From positions 1 through 51,280 of the forward strand of contig NZ_NWTG01000039.1 of assembly GCF_002532045.1 (NCBI RefSeq): a DNA stretch of 51,280 nucleotides. Reading direction: 5' to 3'. Below are positions 1-8,507 of the stretch, piece after piece. The notes under the pieces were generated by a model, which did no database searches, was not told where the DNA came from, and was given only the letters and a program-made list of their open reading frames with translations. Both the position numbers and the translations under genes were made by a program. The stretch's first letter is position 1. Each line of letters opens with the position of its first letter. This DNA is from Bradyrhizobium sp. C9 (GTDB taxonomy: Bacteria; Pseudomonadota; Alphaproteobacteria; Rhizobiales; Xanthobacteraceae).

Positions 1-138
1 CTCATTCTGGCACACTGATGCCGTAGGGGGCCGTCCACCCCATCAACCACCGAGTTTGGTGGCGAACGGGATCGTGGCTCCAGCATCGCGCATTAATCAA
101 TATTTGGAGTAATGGGTCCCGGCCTTCGCCGGGACGAC
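1..138. repeat. Terminal copy of a dispersed palindromic repeat
   Basis: Positions 112-138 carry the 27-base arm that recurs at 24097-24123, 24188-24214, 28134-28160, 28227-28253 and 51142-51168. Positions 1-50 are the exact reverse complement of 51231-51280. The inner part (51-111) aligns only loosely with the inner part of the copy at the other end. The repeat stops two bases before the stop codon of the neighbouring hydrolase gene. No coding potential is evident. Confidence 0.85.
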
Positions 139-139
139 G

Positions 140-1219
140 CTAAATCTCGAACACCTGTCCCGGCTTTAGCGTCAAAAACTTCTCGCGCGGCACCTTTGCC
201 GCGTCGAGCGCTTCAGTGAGCGCGATCGCCGGTGCATCGATCGCTTCGTCGGTCAACTGGAACGTGCCGTGGTGATGCGCCAGGGCCTGGGCGGCGCCGC
301 AATCGGCCAGTGCGTTCACGGCATCCTCCGGGTTCATGTGCTGGTCTTGCATGAACCAGCGCGGCTCGTAGGCGCCGATCGGCAGGATCGCGAGCCGGAG
401 CGCGCCATGCGCCTCGGCCACCCGGCGGAAGTGGCGGCCGTCGCCATAGCCGGAATCGCAGACGATGTAGAGCTTGCCCGCCGGCGTCTCCAGCACGAAG
501 CTCGCCCACAGCGCCTTGTTGCGATCGAACAGGCCGCGCGCCGACCAGTGCCGCGTCGGCACCAGCGTCACCGCAACGCCGCCGCCGAGTTCGACGCGGT
601 GATGCCAGTCGAACGCCTCGGCCTTGATCGCGGCATCGGAGGCGCGCATCGTGACATCGTTGCCGAGCGGCGTGATCACGCGCGGCGCAAACGCTGTAGT
701 CAGCTTCGACAGCGTCGCGACATCGAGATGATCGTAATGGCCGTGCGACACCAGCACGACGTCGATCGTGGGGAGCTTCTCGAAAGCGATGCCGGGATCG
801 TTGTGCCGTTTCGGACCTGCGAAGCCGAACGGCGAGGCCCGCATCGACCACACCGGATCGACCAGGATGTTGAGGCCGCCGGTCTGGATCAGCCAACTGG
901 CGTGGCCGACAAAGCAGAGCCGCACTCTGTCGCCGTCGACGCGGGGCGGCGGCGTATCGGCATAGGGGCTCGGCGCCCATTCCGGCCAGACCGCGCGCTG
1001 CCGTCTGCCCCCGAACTGCCAGCGCAACACCTCGCCGAGCGATTTCGGCGGCGCGCCATCCGGATCGAAGAAGTGCAGGCCGTCGAAATGATCGGAGACG
1101 GGGCCGTCATAGGTTTTCATCAGGGACATCCAGATCGAGGGCACGCCGAGCGCGGCGACGGCTCCGGTCAGGCCAGCAAGAAGGCGGCGGCGGGTGACGA
1201 TGGGCACGCGGGTTCCCAA
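140..1219 (-). CDS. Exported MBL-fold metallo-hydrolase (UlaG/NAPE-PLD-like)
   Basis: A metallo-beta-lactamase-fold hydrolase of about 359 residues. The metal-binding signature HGHYDHLD lies at residues 159-166 (H159, H161, D163, H164), preceded by the strand reading NILVDPVW. This pattern matches the L-ascorbate-6-phosphate lactonase/NAPE-phospholipase D branch of the superfamily. The N terminus has a twin-arginine-like stretch, TRRRLLAG, followed by an apolar segment to about residue 30, so Tat export is likely. The start used is TTG at 1219; GGAG lies 11 bases upstream, which is long, and the in-frame GTG at 1207 is an alternative. The gene stands alone, its 3' end abutting the terminal repeat. 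The substrate cannot be told from sequence. Confidence 0.85.
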   Translation of the reverse strand: MGTRVPIVTRRRLLAGLTGAVAALGVPSIWMSLMKTYDGPVSDHFDGLHFFDPDGAPPKSLGEVLRWQFGGRRQRAVWPEWAPSPYADTPPPRVDGDRVRLCFVGHASWLIQTGGLNILVDPVWSMRASPFGFAGPKRHNDPGIAFEKLPTIDVVLVSHGHYDHLDVATLSKLTTAFAPRVITPLGNDVTMRASDAAIKAEAFDWHHRVELGGGVAVTLVPTRHWSARGLFDRNKALWASFVLETPAGKLYIVCDSGYGDGRHFRRVAEAHGALRLAILPIGAYEPRWFMQDQHMNPEDAVNALADCGAAQALAHHHGTFQLTDEAIDAPAIALTEALDAAKVPREKFLTLKPGQVFEI

Positions 1220-1335
1220 CAGGAGGCAGGCTCCGCTTATATGGGTGACGATGCTGAATTCGGAACCAGCATGGCAAATTGCCGTAATTTCAATGCCTTA
1301 GGATCCAGGCCATACCTATTGCGGCGAAACTTTCC

Positions 1336-1364
1336 TTGACTTTGCCGCCCCGGCGGCGTTTAAC
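1336..1364 (+). promoter_or_regulatory. Candidate sigma-70 promoter of ffh
   Basis: A -35 box TTGACT (1336-1341) and a -10 box TTTAAC (1359-1364) are separated by exactly 17 bases, 5/6 and 4/6 matches to the housekeeping consensus. Transcription would begin near 1371 and leave a 5' leader of about 215 bases before ffh. A hairpin, GCGGCG/CGCCGC with a TTTAA loop (1353-1369), overlaps the -10 box. Confidence 0.5.
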
Positions 1365-1370
1365 GCCGCG

Positions 1371-1584
1371 ACTTTCTCGGAAAGATCCGTCTTTTCGACC
1401 CGCCGACTGGTCCTGGAGGCCGGAGGCCAACGCCCGACAGCGCGATGCGCCCTCGGGCGCGAAAGTGTTTGGACCATCTTCTTGGCAGGGTGCCAAGGCG
1501 GACTATGTGGTCATCACGCGCGAGAGCGGGTCCTGACCAGAAGCGAGTGAAGCGCGCTCACGGGCGCAACGAAGGACAACGGCA
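1371..1584 (+). promoter_or_regulatory. Structured 5' leader of ffh
   Basis: This 214-base stretch has no convincing gene. It holds two clear hairpins: GCGCC/GGCGC with a CTCG loop (1447-1460), and CTTGGCA/TGCCAAG with a GGG loop (1481-1497). The second is enclosed by GACCA (1472-1476) pairing with TGGTC (1508-1512). The layout suggests a structured mRNA leader or a small RNA. It lacks the conserved SRP-RNA apical motif, so it is not the 4.5S RNA itself. Confidence 0.45.
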
Positions 1585-3132
1585 TTGTTCGACAATCTGT
1601 CGGAACGGCTTGGTGGCATTCTCGATCGTCTAACGGGGCGCGGCGCGCTGACCGAAAAGGACGTCGATGCCGCGATGCGCGAGGTGCGCCGCGCGCTGCT
1701 CGAGGCCGACGTCGCGCTCGAGGTCGTCCGCAGCTTCATCGACCGGGTCCGCGAGCAGGCGATCGGCGCCACCGTCGTCAAGTCGGTCACGCCGGGCCAG
1801 ATGGTGGTGAAGATCGTCCATGACGAGCTGGTCGCCACGCTCGGCTCCGACGGCCAGACCATCGACATCAATTCCGTGCCGCCGGTGCCGATCATGATGG
1901 TCGGCCTGCAAGGCTCCGGCAAGACCACCACCACCGCAAAGCTCGCGCGCCGCATGGTTCAGCGCGACAAGCGCAAGGTGCTGATGGCCTCGCTCGACGT
2001 CTATCGTCCGGCGGCGATGGAGCAGCTCGCGGTGCTCGGCCGCGACCTCGACATTCCGACGTTGCCGATCGTCGCCGGCCAGATGCCGCCGCAGATCGCA
2101 CGGCGCGCGTTGGAGGCCGGCAAGCTCGGTGGCTACGACGTCGTGCTGCTCGACACGGCCGGCCGCACCACGCTCGACGAAGACATGATGAAGGAGGCGG
2201 CCGAGATCAAAGCCGCCGCCAACCCGCACGAAGTGCTGCTGGTCGCCGACTCCCTCACCGGCCAGGACGCGGTCAACCTTGCGCGCTCATTCGATGAACG
2301 CGTCGGCCTCACCGGCATCGTGCTGACGCGCGTCGACGGCGACGGCCGCGGCGGCGCCGCGCTGTCGATGCGCGCGGTCACCGGCAAGCCGATCAAGCTG
2401 CTCGGCACCGGCGAAAAGACCGACGCGCTGGAAGACTTCCATCCGAACCGCATCGCCGGCCGCATCCTCGGCATGGGCGACGTCGTCTCGCTGGTCGAGA
2501 AGGCCGCGGCGAACATCGACGCCGAGAAGGCCGCGCGCACCGCCGAGCGCATGCGCAAGGGTCAGTTCGATCTCAACGACATGCGCGAACAGCTGCAGCA
2601 GATGGCGAATATGGGCGGCATCGGCGGCCTGATGGGCATGATGCCCGGCATCGCCAAGATGAAGAACCAGATCGCGGCGGCCGGCATCGACGACAAGATC
2701 ATCAAGCGCCAGGTCGCGGTGATCGATTCGATGACGCGGCAGGAGCGCAAGAATCCGGACATCCTGAAGGCGAGCCGCAAGAAGCGCATCGCGGCCGGCG
2801 CCGGCCAGAGCGTCGAGCAAGTCAACAAGCTGCTGAAAATGCACCGGAACATGGCCGACATGATGAAGGCCATGGGAAGCGGCAAGCGCGGCCCGCTCGC
2901 TGGCATCGCGCAGGCGATGGGCTTTGGCGGCGGCATGAAGCCGCCCTCGGCCGAGGAGATGAAGGCGCTCGCCGAGAAGATGCAGGGCGGCGCCGGCGGC
3001 GGTCTGCCCAGCCTGCCGAAGGATTTGCCTGCCGGGCTGCGCGGCGGCCTGCCGAACGTGCCGGGCCTGACCGGCCTTTCCGGCAAGCCGATGCTGCCGG
3101 GCCTCGGCGGTTTCCCGGGCAAGAAAAAATGA
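1585..3132 (+). CDS. ffh: Signal recognition particle GTPase Ffh
   Basis: Ffh binds the 4.5S RNA and signal sequences of nascent membrane proteins and delivers ribosomes to FtsY. The 515-residue protein has the N domain (about 1-90), the GTPase G domain with P-loop GLQGSGKTTTT (from about residue 107), DTAGR (190-194) and TRVDGDGRGG (from about 248), and a Met-rich M domain from about residue 330. The tail is Gly/Pro/Leu-rich, longer than in E. coli (453 residues), and ends in basic residues. The start is TTG at 1585, giving the canonical MFDNLSERL; GAAGGA lies just upstream. It heads a unit with rpsP and rimM. Confidence 0.97.
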   Translation: MFDNLSERLGGILDRLTGRGALTEKDVDAAMREVRRALLEADVALEVVRSFIDRVREQAIGATVVKSVTPGQMVVKIVHDELVATLGSDGQTIDINSVPPVPIMMVGLQGSGKTTTTAKLARRMVQRDKRKVLMASLDVYRPAAMEQLAVLGRDLDIPTLPIVAGQMPPQIARRALEAGKLGGYDVVLLDTAGRTTLDEDMMKEAAEIKAAANPHEVLLVADSLTGQDAVNLARSFDERVGLTGIVLTRVDGDGRGGAALSMRAVTGKPIKLLGTGEKTDALEDFHPNRIAGRILGMGDVVSLVEKAAANIDAEKAARTAERMRKGQFDLNDMREQLQQMANMGGIGGLMGMMPGIAKMKNQIAAAGIDDKIIKRQVAVIDSMTRQERKNPDILKASRKKRIAAGAGQSVEQVNKLLKMHRNMADMMKAMGSGKRGPLAGIAQAMGFGGGMKPPSAEEMKALAEKMQGGAGGGLPSLPKDLPAGLRGGLPNVPGLTGLSGKPMLPGLGGFPGKKK

Positions 3133-3217
3133 GGAATTCGTCGCGATGGCTCACATGCAGCCGGCGCGACGCGGAATGCCAATCAATCGAACACATCGAC
3201 TTTTGAAGGAGAACTAA

Positions 3218-3550
3218 ATGTCCGTTGTTATCCGCCTCGCGCGCGCAGGCACCAAGAAGCGTCCGGTCTATCACGTCGTCGTCGCCGACTCGCGCTTCCC
3301 GCGCGATGGCCGCTTCATCGAGCGTCTCGGCCACTTCAACCCGCTGCTGCCGAAGGACAACGAGGCCCGCCTGAAGCTCGACATGGACAAGGTGAAGGCC
3401 TGGCTCGCCAAGGGCGCGCAGCCGTCGGATCGCGTCAGCCGCTTCCTCGACGCCGCTGGCGTCGTGAAGCGCGCCGCGCGCAACAACCCGGAAAAGGCCG
3501 TGCCGCGCAAGGAGCGCAAGGCGCAGGCCGAAGCCGCCGCCAAGGCATAG
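3218..3550 (+). CDS. rpsP: 30S ribosomal protein bS16
   Basis: Small-subunit protein bS16, needed for 30S assembly. The 110-residue product opens with SVVIRLARAGTKKRPVYHV and contains the family stretch RDGRFIERLGHFNPL. It is longer than E. coli S16 (82 residues) because of a basic, Ala/Lys-rich C-terminal tail, which is usual in rhizobia. The start is ATG at 3218, behind a strong AAGGAG site. It lies 85 bases after ffh and 17 bases before rimM, in the widely conserved ffh-rpsP-rimM order. Confidence 0.97.
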   Translation: MSVVIRLARAGTKKRPVYHVVVADSRFPRDGRFIERLGHFNPLLPKDNEARLKLDMDKVKAWLAKGAQPSDRVSRFLDAAGVVKRAARNNPEKAVPRKERKAQAEAAAKA

Positions 3551-3567
3551 ACTGAACGGCGACCACG

Positions 3568-4089
3568 GTGACTGCACCGGTCTGTGTCGCCCGCATCGGC
3601 GCTGCGCATGGCGTGCGCGGCGCCGTCCGGCTATGGACCTTCACCGAAGATCCGCTGGCCGTGAAGGACTACGGCCCGCTGATGACCAAGGACGGCGCGC
3701 GCCAGTTCGAGGTCACGCATGCGCGCGAGGCCAAGGACCATCTGGTGGTGACGCTGAAGGGCGTCGCCAGCCGCGATGACGCCGAACGGCTCAATGGGCT
3801 CGAGCTCTACGTTCCGCGCGACCGGCTGCCGGAAACCGACGACGGCGAGTATTACCACACCGACCTGATCGGGCTCGCCGCGGTGACGACGACAGATCAG
3901 CCGCTCGGCAAGGTGATCGCGATCCATAATTTCGGCGCCGGCGACATCATCGAGATCGCCCCGCCGCTGGGCGCGACGATGTTGCTGCCCTTCACCAACG
4001 CCGTGGTGCCGACTGTCGATATCGCTGGCGGCCGCGTCGTGATCGACCTGCCGCAGGAAGTCGACGGCGATGATCCGTCGGCAGCTTGA
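3568..4089 (+). CDS. rimM: Ribosome maturation factor RimM
   Basis: RimM binds uS19 and assists maturation of the 30S head. The 173-residue protein has the N-terminal RimM beta-barrel (VCVARIGAAHGVRGAVRLW) and the C-terminal PRC-barrel with DGEYYHTDLIG and the typical LLPFTNAVVPTVD motif. The start is GTG at 3568, 17 bases after rpsP, so it is translated from the same mRNA. In many bacteria trmD follows at once; here three unrelated genes intervene. It converges with a LysR gene 15 bases downstream. Confidence 0.96.
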   Translation: MTAPVCVARIGAAHGVRGAVRLWTFTEDPLAVKDYGPLMTKDGARQFEVTHAREAKDHLVVTLKGVASRDDAERLNGLELYVPRDRLPETDDGEYYHTDLIGLAAVTTTDQPLGKVIAIHNFGAGDIIEIAPPLGATMLLPFTNAVVPTVDIAGGRVVIDLPQEVDGDDPSAA

Positions 4090-4104
4090 TCAAAACATTT
4101 TTCG

Positions 4105-5016
4105 TCAGCCAGTCATCCGACCCTGCTGCTCGAGCCAGTCGCAGAATACCGCGCTGTGCGGATCGTTGCTGCGGCCTGCGGGGAAATACGCAAAGTAGCT
4201 TCGTGCCGGCAGGCTAACGTTCGGAAACGGCGTCACCAGTCGTCCCGCCGCGAGATCGTCCGAGATCAGCGCGGTCGGACCCATCGCAACGCCGAGACCA
4301 TCGAGCGCGGCCTGGATGGTCAGATAGAAATGGTCGAAGGTAAGCGAAGCTGCCGGCTCCAGCGCGGATTGCCCGGTCTCGGTCAACCAGTCGCGCCACA
4401 GCCGCGGCATCGACGTGACATGCAGCAGCGTATGCCGGGAGAGATCCGCGATCTCACGCAGCGGCAACCGTTCGAGCAGCGACGGACTGCACACCGGCAA
4501 TCGCCGCTCCGACACCAGGAAGCGCGACGAGAAGCCATGAAACGTATCCGGACCGCCGCGGATCACGACGTCGAATGATTCCGGCAGCGCATCCACCGGA
4601 TCGTTCGACGTGCTCAAGCGCACCTCGATGTCCGGATGCTCGGCGCGAAACCGGCTCATCCGCGGCAAGAGCCAGCGCAGGCTGAAGGTCGCGAGCGCGT
4701 TGACGCGCAACACCGCCACCGCGGCGTCGCCGCGCCGCTCGCGATGCTGCTGCACGGCGGCGGAAATCCGGTCGAGCGCCGGAGCGAACTCGGCCAACAG
4801 CGCCGCGCCCGCCGGCGTCAGCACCACGCGCCGCACCGATCGCCGGAACAGCGCCGGCGCACCCAGCCACTCCTCGAGCAGCCGGATCTGCTGGCTGACC
4901 GCGCCATGGGTCACGCTGAGTTCGGCGGCGGCCTCCTTGAAACTGCCGAGCCGCGCGGCGGCCTCGAAGGCGCGAACGGCATTGAGCGGCGGCAGGCTGC
5001 GGCGTGGAACGAACAT
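4105..5016 (-). CDS. LysR-family transcriptional regulator (GcvA-like)
   Basis: A 303-residue LysR-type regulator. The winged helix-turn-helix lies in residues 8-67 (LNAVRAFEAAARLGSFKEAA, then LSVTHGAVSQQIRLLEEWLG). The effector-binding domain runs from about residue 90 to the end. The opening PRRSLPPLNAVRAFEAAAR is typical of the GcvA/AmpR branch. It is transcribed away from the Fsr-like transporter at 5188, with about 170 bases of AT-richer DNA between them, so the transporter is its likely target. This is inferred from position only; no operator was identified with confidence. Confidence 0.92.
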   Translation of the reverse strand: MFVPRRSLPPLNAVRAFEAAARLGSFKEAAAELSVTHGAVSQQIRLLEEWLGAPALFRRSVRRVVLTPAGAALLAEFAPALDRISAAVQQHRERRGDAAVAVLRVNALATFSLRWLLPRMSRFRAEHPDIEVRLSTSNDPVDALPESFDVVIRGGPDTFHGFSSRFLVSERRLPVCSPSLLERLPLREIADLSRHTLLHVTSMPRLWRDWLTETGQSALEPAASLTFDHFYLTIQAALDGLGVAMGPTALISDDLAAGRLVTPFPNVSLPARSYFAYFPAGRSNDPHSAVFCDWLEQQGRMTG

Positions 5017-5187
5017 GATCCCTCAATATCAGATTTTCTAACGCATGACCCGATTATTACTGATTTGTGACAGCAATCATTCGGGCGCATATTGCGCAGC
5101 AAACCACTAACGCACCTATCTTTTTCGAAGGCCTTCTCCGATGCGCCGCCGTTCCGTCTTTAGTTTTTCTTGCTTTGGATGGCGACG

Positions 5188-6387
5188 ATGAGCGCATCCA
5201 CGGAAGCCGGCGCATCCCGACTCGGCCAGACCCAGGCGACGCGCACACTCACGGTGACCGGGCTCAACCACGCCCTCCATGACGGCTACACCGACCTGAT
5301 CTACGTGCTGCTGCCGGTCTGGCAGGCGGAGTTCGCGCTGAGCTACGGGCTGCTGGCGCTGCTGCGCGGGCTCTATGCCGGCGCCATGGCCGGCTTGCAG
5401 ATACCGGTCGGACGCATCGCAGAGCGGATCGACGGCAAGATCATCCTGATCGCGGGCACGGCGCTGTCGGCGCTCGGCTATGTGTTCGCCGGATTATCCG
5501 GCGGCGTCATCGGGCTTGGCCTGGCGCTCGCGCTCTCCGGTGCGGGTTCGAGCACGCAGCATCCGATCGCATCATCAGCGGTGTCGCGCGCCTATGGCGC
5601 GGCGGCGCGCGGCCCGCTCGGCATCTACAATTTCTCGGGCGATCTCGGCAAGGCGGCGATCCCGGCGGCGACCTCGATCCTGCTCGTGATCATGTCGTGG
5701 CGGCACACGCTGCTCGTGGTCGCGCTCGCAGGCCTGCTCGTCGCGATCAGCATCGCACTCTGGATGCCCTCGGTCGGCAAGGGTGCCGAGCACAAGGCAG
5801 CCTCAGCGTCGCGCCGCTCAAGCGCCGGCGGCGGCTTTCACTGCCTGCTCGCGATCGGAATTCTCGACACCGCGGTCAGGATGGGTTTTCTCACCTTCCT
5901 GCCGTTCCTGTTGCGCGACAAGGGCGCCTCGCTGCCGACCAACGGCCTCGCGCTGGCGCTGGTCTTCATCGGCGGTGCCGCGGGGAAATTCACCTGCGGC
6001 TGGCTCGGCGAGCGCGTCGGCACGTTGCGCACCGTGCTGATCACCGAAGGCGGCACGACGGCGTTGATCCTTGCGGTGCTGGTATTGCCGCTGGCGCCGG
6101 CCATCGTGCTGCTGCCGCTGCTCGGCGTGATGCTCAACGGCACGTCCTCGGTGCTCTATGGCACGGTGCCCGAGCTGACGCCGGCGCATCAGACCGAGCG
6201 CGCCTTCGCGCTGTTCTACACGGGGACGATCGGATCGGGCGCGATCGCGCCGGTTATCTATGGCGTGCTTGGCGACGCGCTCGGTCCGACGCTCGCCACC
6301 ACGGCGACCGCACTTACGGCACTGGCGATCTGTCCGCTTGCAGTCGCCCTCGCGAGGCACCTTGGCGATCGTCCAACGGCAGCGTGA
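5188..6387 (+). CDS. MFS transporter, fosmidomycin-resistance-like
   Basis: A 12-helix major facilitator of about 399 residues. The start of the first helix region (LNHALHDGYTDLIYVLLPVW) and the AGSSTQHPIASSAVSRAYG stretch after helix 4 resemble the Fsr (fosmidomycin-resistance) branch, so drug or metabolite efflux is likely. ATG 5188 was chosen because GGATGG precedes it by five bases; ATG 5179 and TTG 5170 are in-frame alternatives. It is divergent from the LysR gene and probably controlled by it. A palindromic repeat begins 20 bases after its stop. The substrate is unknown. Confidence 0.85.
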   Translation: MSASTEAGASRLGQTQATRTLTVTGLNHALHDGYTDLIYVLLPVWQAEFALSYGLLALLRGLYAGAMAGLQIPVGRIAERIDGKIILIAGTALSALGYVFAGLSGGVIGLGLALALSGAGSSTQHPIASSAVSRAYGAAARGPLGIYNFSGDLGKAAIPAATSILLVIMSWRHTLLVVALAGLLVAISIALWMPSVGKGAEHKAASASRRSSAGGGFHCLLAIGILDTAVRMGFLTFLPFLLRDKGASLPTNGLALALVFIGGAAGKFTCGWLGERVGTLRTVLITEGGTTALILAVLVLPLAPAIVLLPLLGVMLNGTSSVLYGTVPELTPAHQTERAFALFYTGTIGSGAIAPVIYGVLGDALGPTLATTATALTALAICPLAVALARHLGDRPTAA

Positions 6388-6407
6388 CGCTTGATTAGCT
6401 TAGGTCT

Positions 6408-6529
6408 GTAGCCCGGATGAAGCCGACGGGTCGCGCGCATGCGCGCTCGACGACAGGCTCCGCGAAATCCGGGGCCGCTCCTCATTGCTGGCGCGATTCC
6501 CGGATTGCGCTTCGCCCCATCCGGGCTAC
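6408..6529. repeat. Palindromic intergenic repeat (family B, copy 1)
   Basis: A 122-base element with perfect 12-base inverted ends, GTAGCCCGGATG (6408-6419) and CATCCGGGCTAC (6518-6529). The right half contains GGATTGCGCTTCGC, shared with the copy at 46453-46540. It lies between the Fsr-like transporter and the MDR oxidoreductase. No protein is encoded. It is probably a REP/MITE-like element that folds into a long hairpin. Confidence 0.85.
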
Positions 6530-6557
6530 TTAAGCAGTGGTCTCACGGAGCATCCCA

Positions 6558-7640
6558 ATGACAAGCACGCACAAGGCCTGGCGGCTGCACGCCCACAATG
6601 ATCTTCGCTTCGAGGATGTCGCAACGCCGAGGCCCGCGCCCGATGGCGTCGTGGTCCGGATCGAAGCCGGCATGGTGCTGTCCTATACCAACAAGCTCTT
6701 GTCGGGCGCGCTGCCCTACAGCCTGCCACCGATGCCGTTCGTGCCGGGCACCAACGCGATCGCGCGAATCGTCGCCACCGGCGAGAACGTCACGCATGTT
6801 CGGAGCGGCGACCGCGTATTCCTCAGCCCGCATCTGCGTGGCGACGTGCCGGATCGCGATCCGCCGCAGATCCTGATCGGCCTCACCGCCACGGTGATGA
6901 CCCCAGAGGCGCTCGCATTGCAGGCGCGCTGGCGCGACGGCGTGTTTGCGGAGATCGCGCATTGGCCTGCCGCCTGCGTCACGCCCCTTGCCAATCTCGA
7001 CGACAAGCCGGCGACCGAGCTGATCGGGCTGGCAAAACTGATCGTGCCGTTCGGCGGCTTGCAGCGCACCGGCCTGCGCGGCGGACAAACCATCATCGTC
7101 AACGGCGCGACCGGCTATTTCGGTTCGGGCGGCGTGATGCTCGCAGTCGCGATGGGCGCGGGCCGCGTCGTCGCCGTCGGACGCAAAGAGGCCGCGCTCG
7201 ATCAATTGCGCGATGCATTCGGCCCGCGCGTCATTCCCGCGGTCGTCACCGGCGATGCCGCCGCCGACCTTCAGACTATCCGCCGCGCCGCCGGCGGCAG
7301 CGCCGATGTCGCGCTCGATTTGCTCGGCGCCGCCAAGAGCACCTCGACCACGCTGTCCGCGCTGCGCGCGCTCAGGCGTGGCGGCCGGATGGTGCTGATG
7401 GGCAGCTCCGAGGTGCCGCTCGAACTCTCGTTCCGCGAGATGCTGGCCAACGACTGGGAAGTGGTCGGGCAGTTCATGTACGATCGCACGGCGCCTGGCC
7501 AACTCGCCGGCCTCGCCGCCGAAGGCCTGCTCGACCTGCGCAAGATCAACGTAGCGACGTTCAAGCTCGCCGACTTCCGCCGTGCGGTCGATGCGGCTGC
7601 GATGATGCAGAGCCTCGACCTTACGGCCGTGGTGCCGTAA
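6558..7640 (+). CDS. MDR-family (zinc-less) alcohol dehydrogenase-like oxidoreductase
   Basis: A medium-chain dehydrogenase/reductase of 360 residues with an N-terminal GroES-like domain (about 1-125) and a Rossmann NAD(P)-binding domain opening with IIVNGATGYFGSGG near residue 177. The usual zinc ligands are missing: the catalytic Cys is replaced within IEAGMVLSYTNK, the GHE motif reads PGTNA, and there is no four-Cys lobe. It is therefore more like a quinone- or enoyl-type reductase than a true zinc alcohol dehydrogenase. The start is ATG 6558, with GGAG eight bases upstream. Its stop lies only nine bases before trmD, so trmD may be read from its promoter. Confidence 0.85.
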   Translation: MTSTHKAWRLHAHNDLRFEDVATPRPAPDGVVVRIEAGMVLSYTNKLLSGALPYSLPPMPFVPGTNAIARIVATGENVTHVRSGDRVFLSPHLRGDVPDRDPPQILIGLTATVMTPEALALQARWRDGVFAEIAHWPAACVTPLANLDDKPATELIGLAKLIVPFGGLQRTGLRGGQTIIVNGATGYFGSGGVMLAVAMGAGRVVAVGRKEAALDQLRDAFGPRVIPAVVTGDAAADLQTIRRAAGGSADVALDLLGAAKSTSTTLSALRALRRGGRMVLMGSSEVPLELSFREMLANDWEVVGQFMYDRTAPGQLAGLAAEGLLDLRKINVATFKLADFRRAVDAAAMMQSLDLTAVVP

Positions 7641-7649
7641 CCAGAGACC

Positions 7650-8399
7650 ATGACGACACCACAAGCGACACCCTGGCGCGCCACCGTGCTGACCCTGTTC
7701 CCGGACATGTTTCCGGGACCGCTCGGCGTGAGCCTGGCCGGCAAGGCGCTGGCCACAGGTCTCTGGGCGCTGGAGGCGCGCGACATCCGGGCGTCGGCGA
7801 GCGACAAGCACCGCAGCGTCGACGACACGCCGGCCGGCGGCGGCCCGGGCATGGTGCTGCGGGCCGACGTGCTGGCAGCGGCGATCGATGCCGCTGGCGC
7901 CGCACCTGACCGGCCGCGGCTCCTGATGAGCCCGCGGGGTCGGCCATTGACCCAGACCCACGTCGCCGAGCTGGCGGCGGGGCCCGGCCCCTTGATCGTC
8001 TGCGGCCGCTTTGAGGGCATCGACCAACGGGTGATCGAGGCTAGGGGCCTCGAGGAGGTCTCGATCGGCGATTATGTGCTGTCGGGCGGCGAAATCGCCG
8101 CGATGGCGCTGATCGACGCCTGCGTCCGCCTGTTGCCGGGCGTGATGGGGAAGCTGGCCTCGGGAACCGAGGAGAGTTTTTCCGAAGGACTACTGGAATA
8201 CCCCCAATACACCCGTCCGCAGGAGTTCGAGGGCCGCCAGATCCCGGAAATCCTGATTTCCGGCGACCACGCCAAGGTCGCCGCCTGGCGGCTGGCCCAG
8301 TCCGAGGCCCTGACGGAGGCCCGGCGGCCCGATCTCTGGGCCCGGAAGGCCGGCCAAAAAGCCGCCCGACGAGGGACAAAAAACACGACAGACGGGTGA
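7650..8399 (+). CDS. trmD: tRNA (guanine37-N1)-methyltransferase TrmD
   Basis: TrmD methylates G37 of tRNAs reading CNN codons, using S-adenosylmethionine, and prevents frameshifting. The 249-residue protein shows VLTLFPDMFPGPLG at the N terminus, the DDTPAGGGPGMVL loop, the trefoil-knot segments LLMSPRGRPLTQ and CGRFEGIDQRVIE, and IGDYVLSGGE. The C-terminal domain carries YPQYTRPQEFEG. It follows the MDR oxidoreductase by nine bases and precedes rplS by 108 bases. Confidence 0.97.
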   Translation: MTTPQATPWRATVLTLFPDMFPGPLGVSLAGKALATGLWALEARDIRASASDKHRSVDDTPAGGGPGMVLRADVLAAAIDAAGAAPDRPRLLMSPRGRPLTQTHVAELAAGPGPLIVCGRFEGIDQRVIEARGLEEVSIGDYVLSGGEIAAMALIDACVRLLPGVMGKLASGTEESFSEGLLEYPQYTRPQEFEGRQIPEILISGDHAKVAAWRLAQSEALTEARRPDLWARKAGQKAARRGTKNTTDG

Positions 8400-8507
8400 C
8401 AAACCCTGCGCTTTGCCTTATAGGCACGGCCTAATCCGCACACGCGCAGGATAGATGGACGTTTGCGCAGCCCGCACAGGCTGGGCGCGCCGCCGATGGA
8501 GATTTCG

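Noticed and set aside
1371..1584. Possible 4.5S SRP RNA directly upstream of ffh
   Set aside because: The hairpins are present but the conserved SRP apical-loop and symmetric-loop motif is not; treated only as a structured leader.
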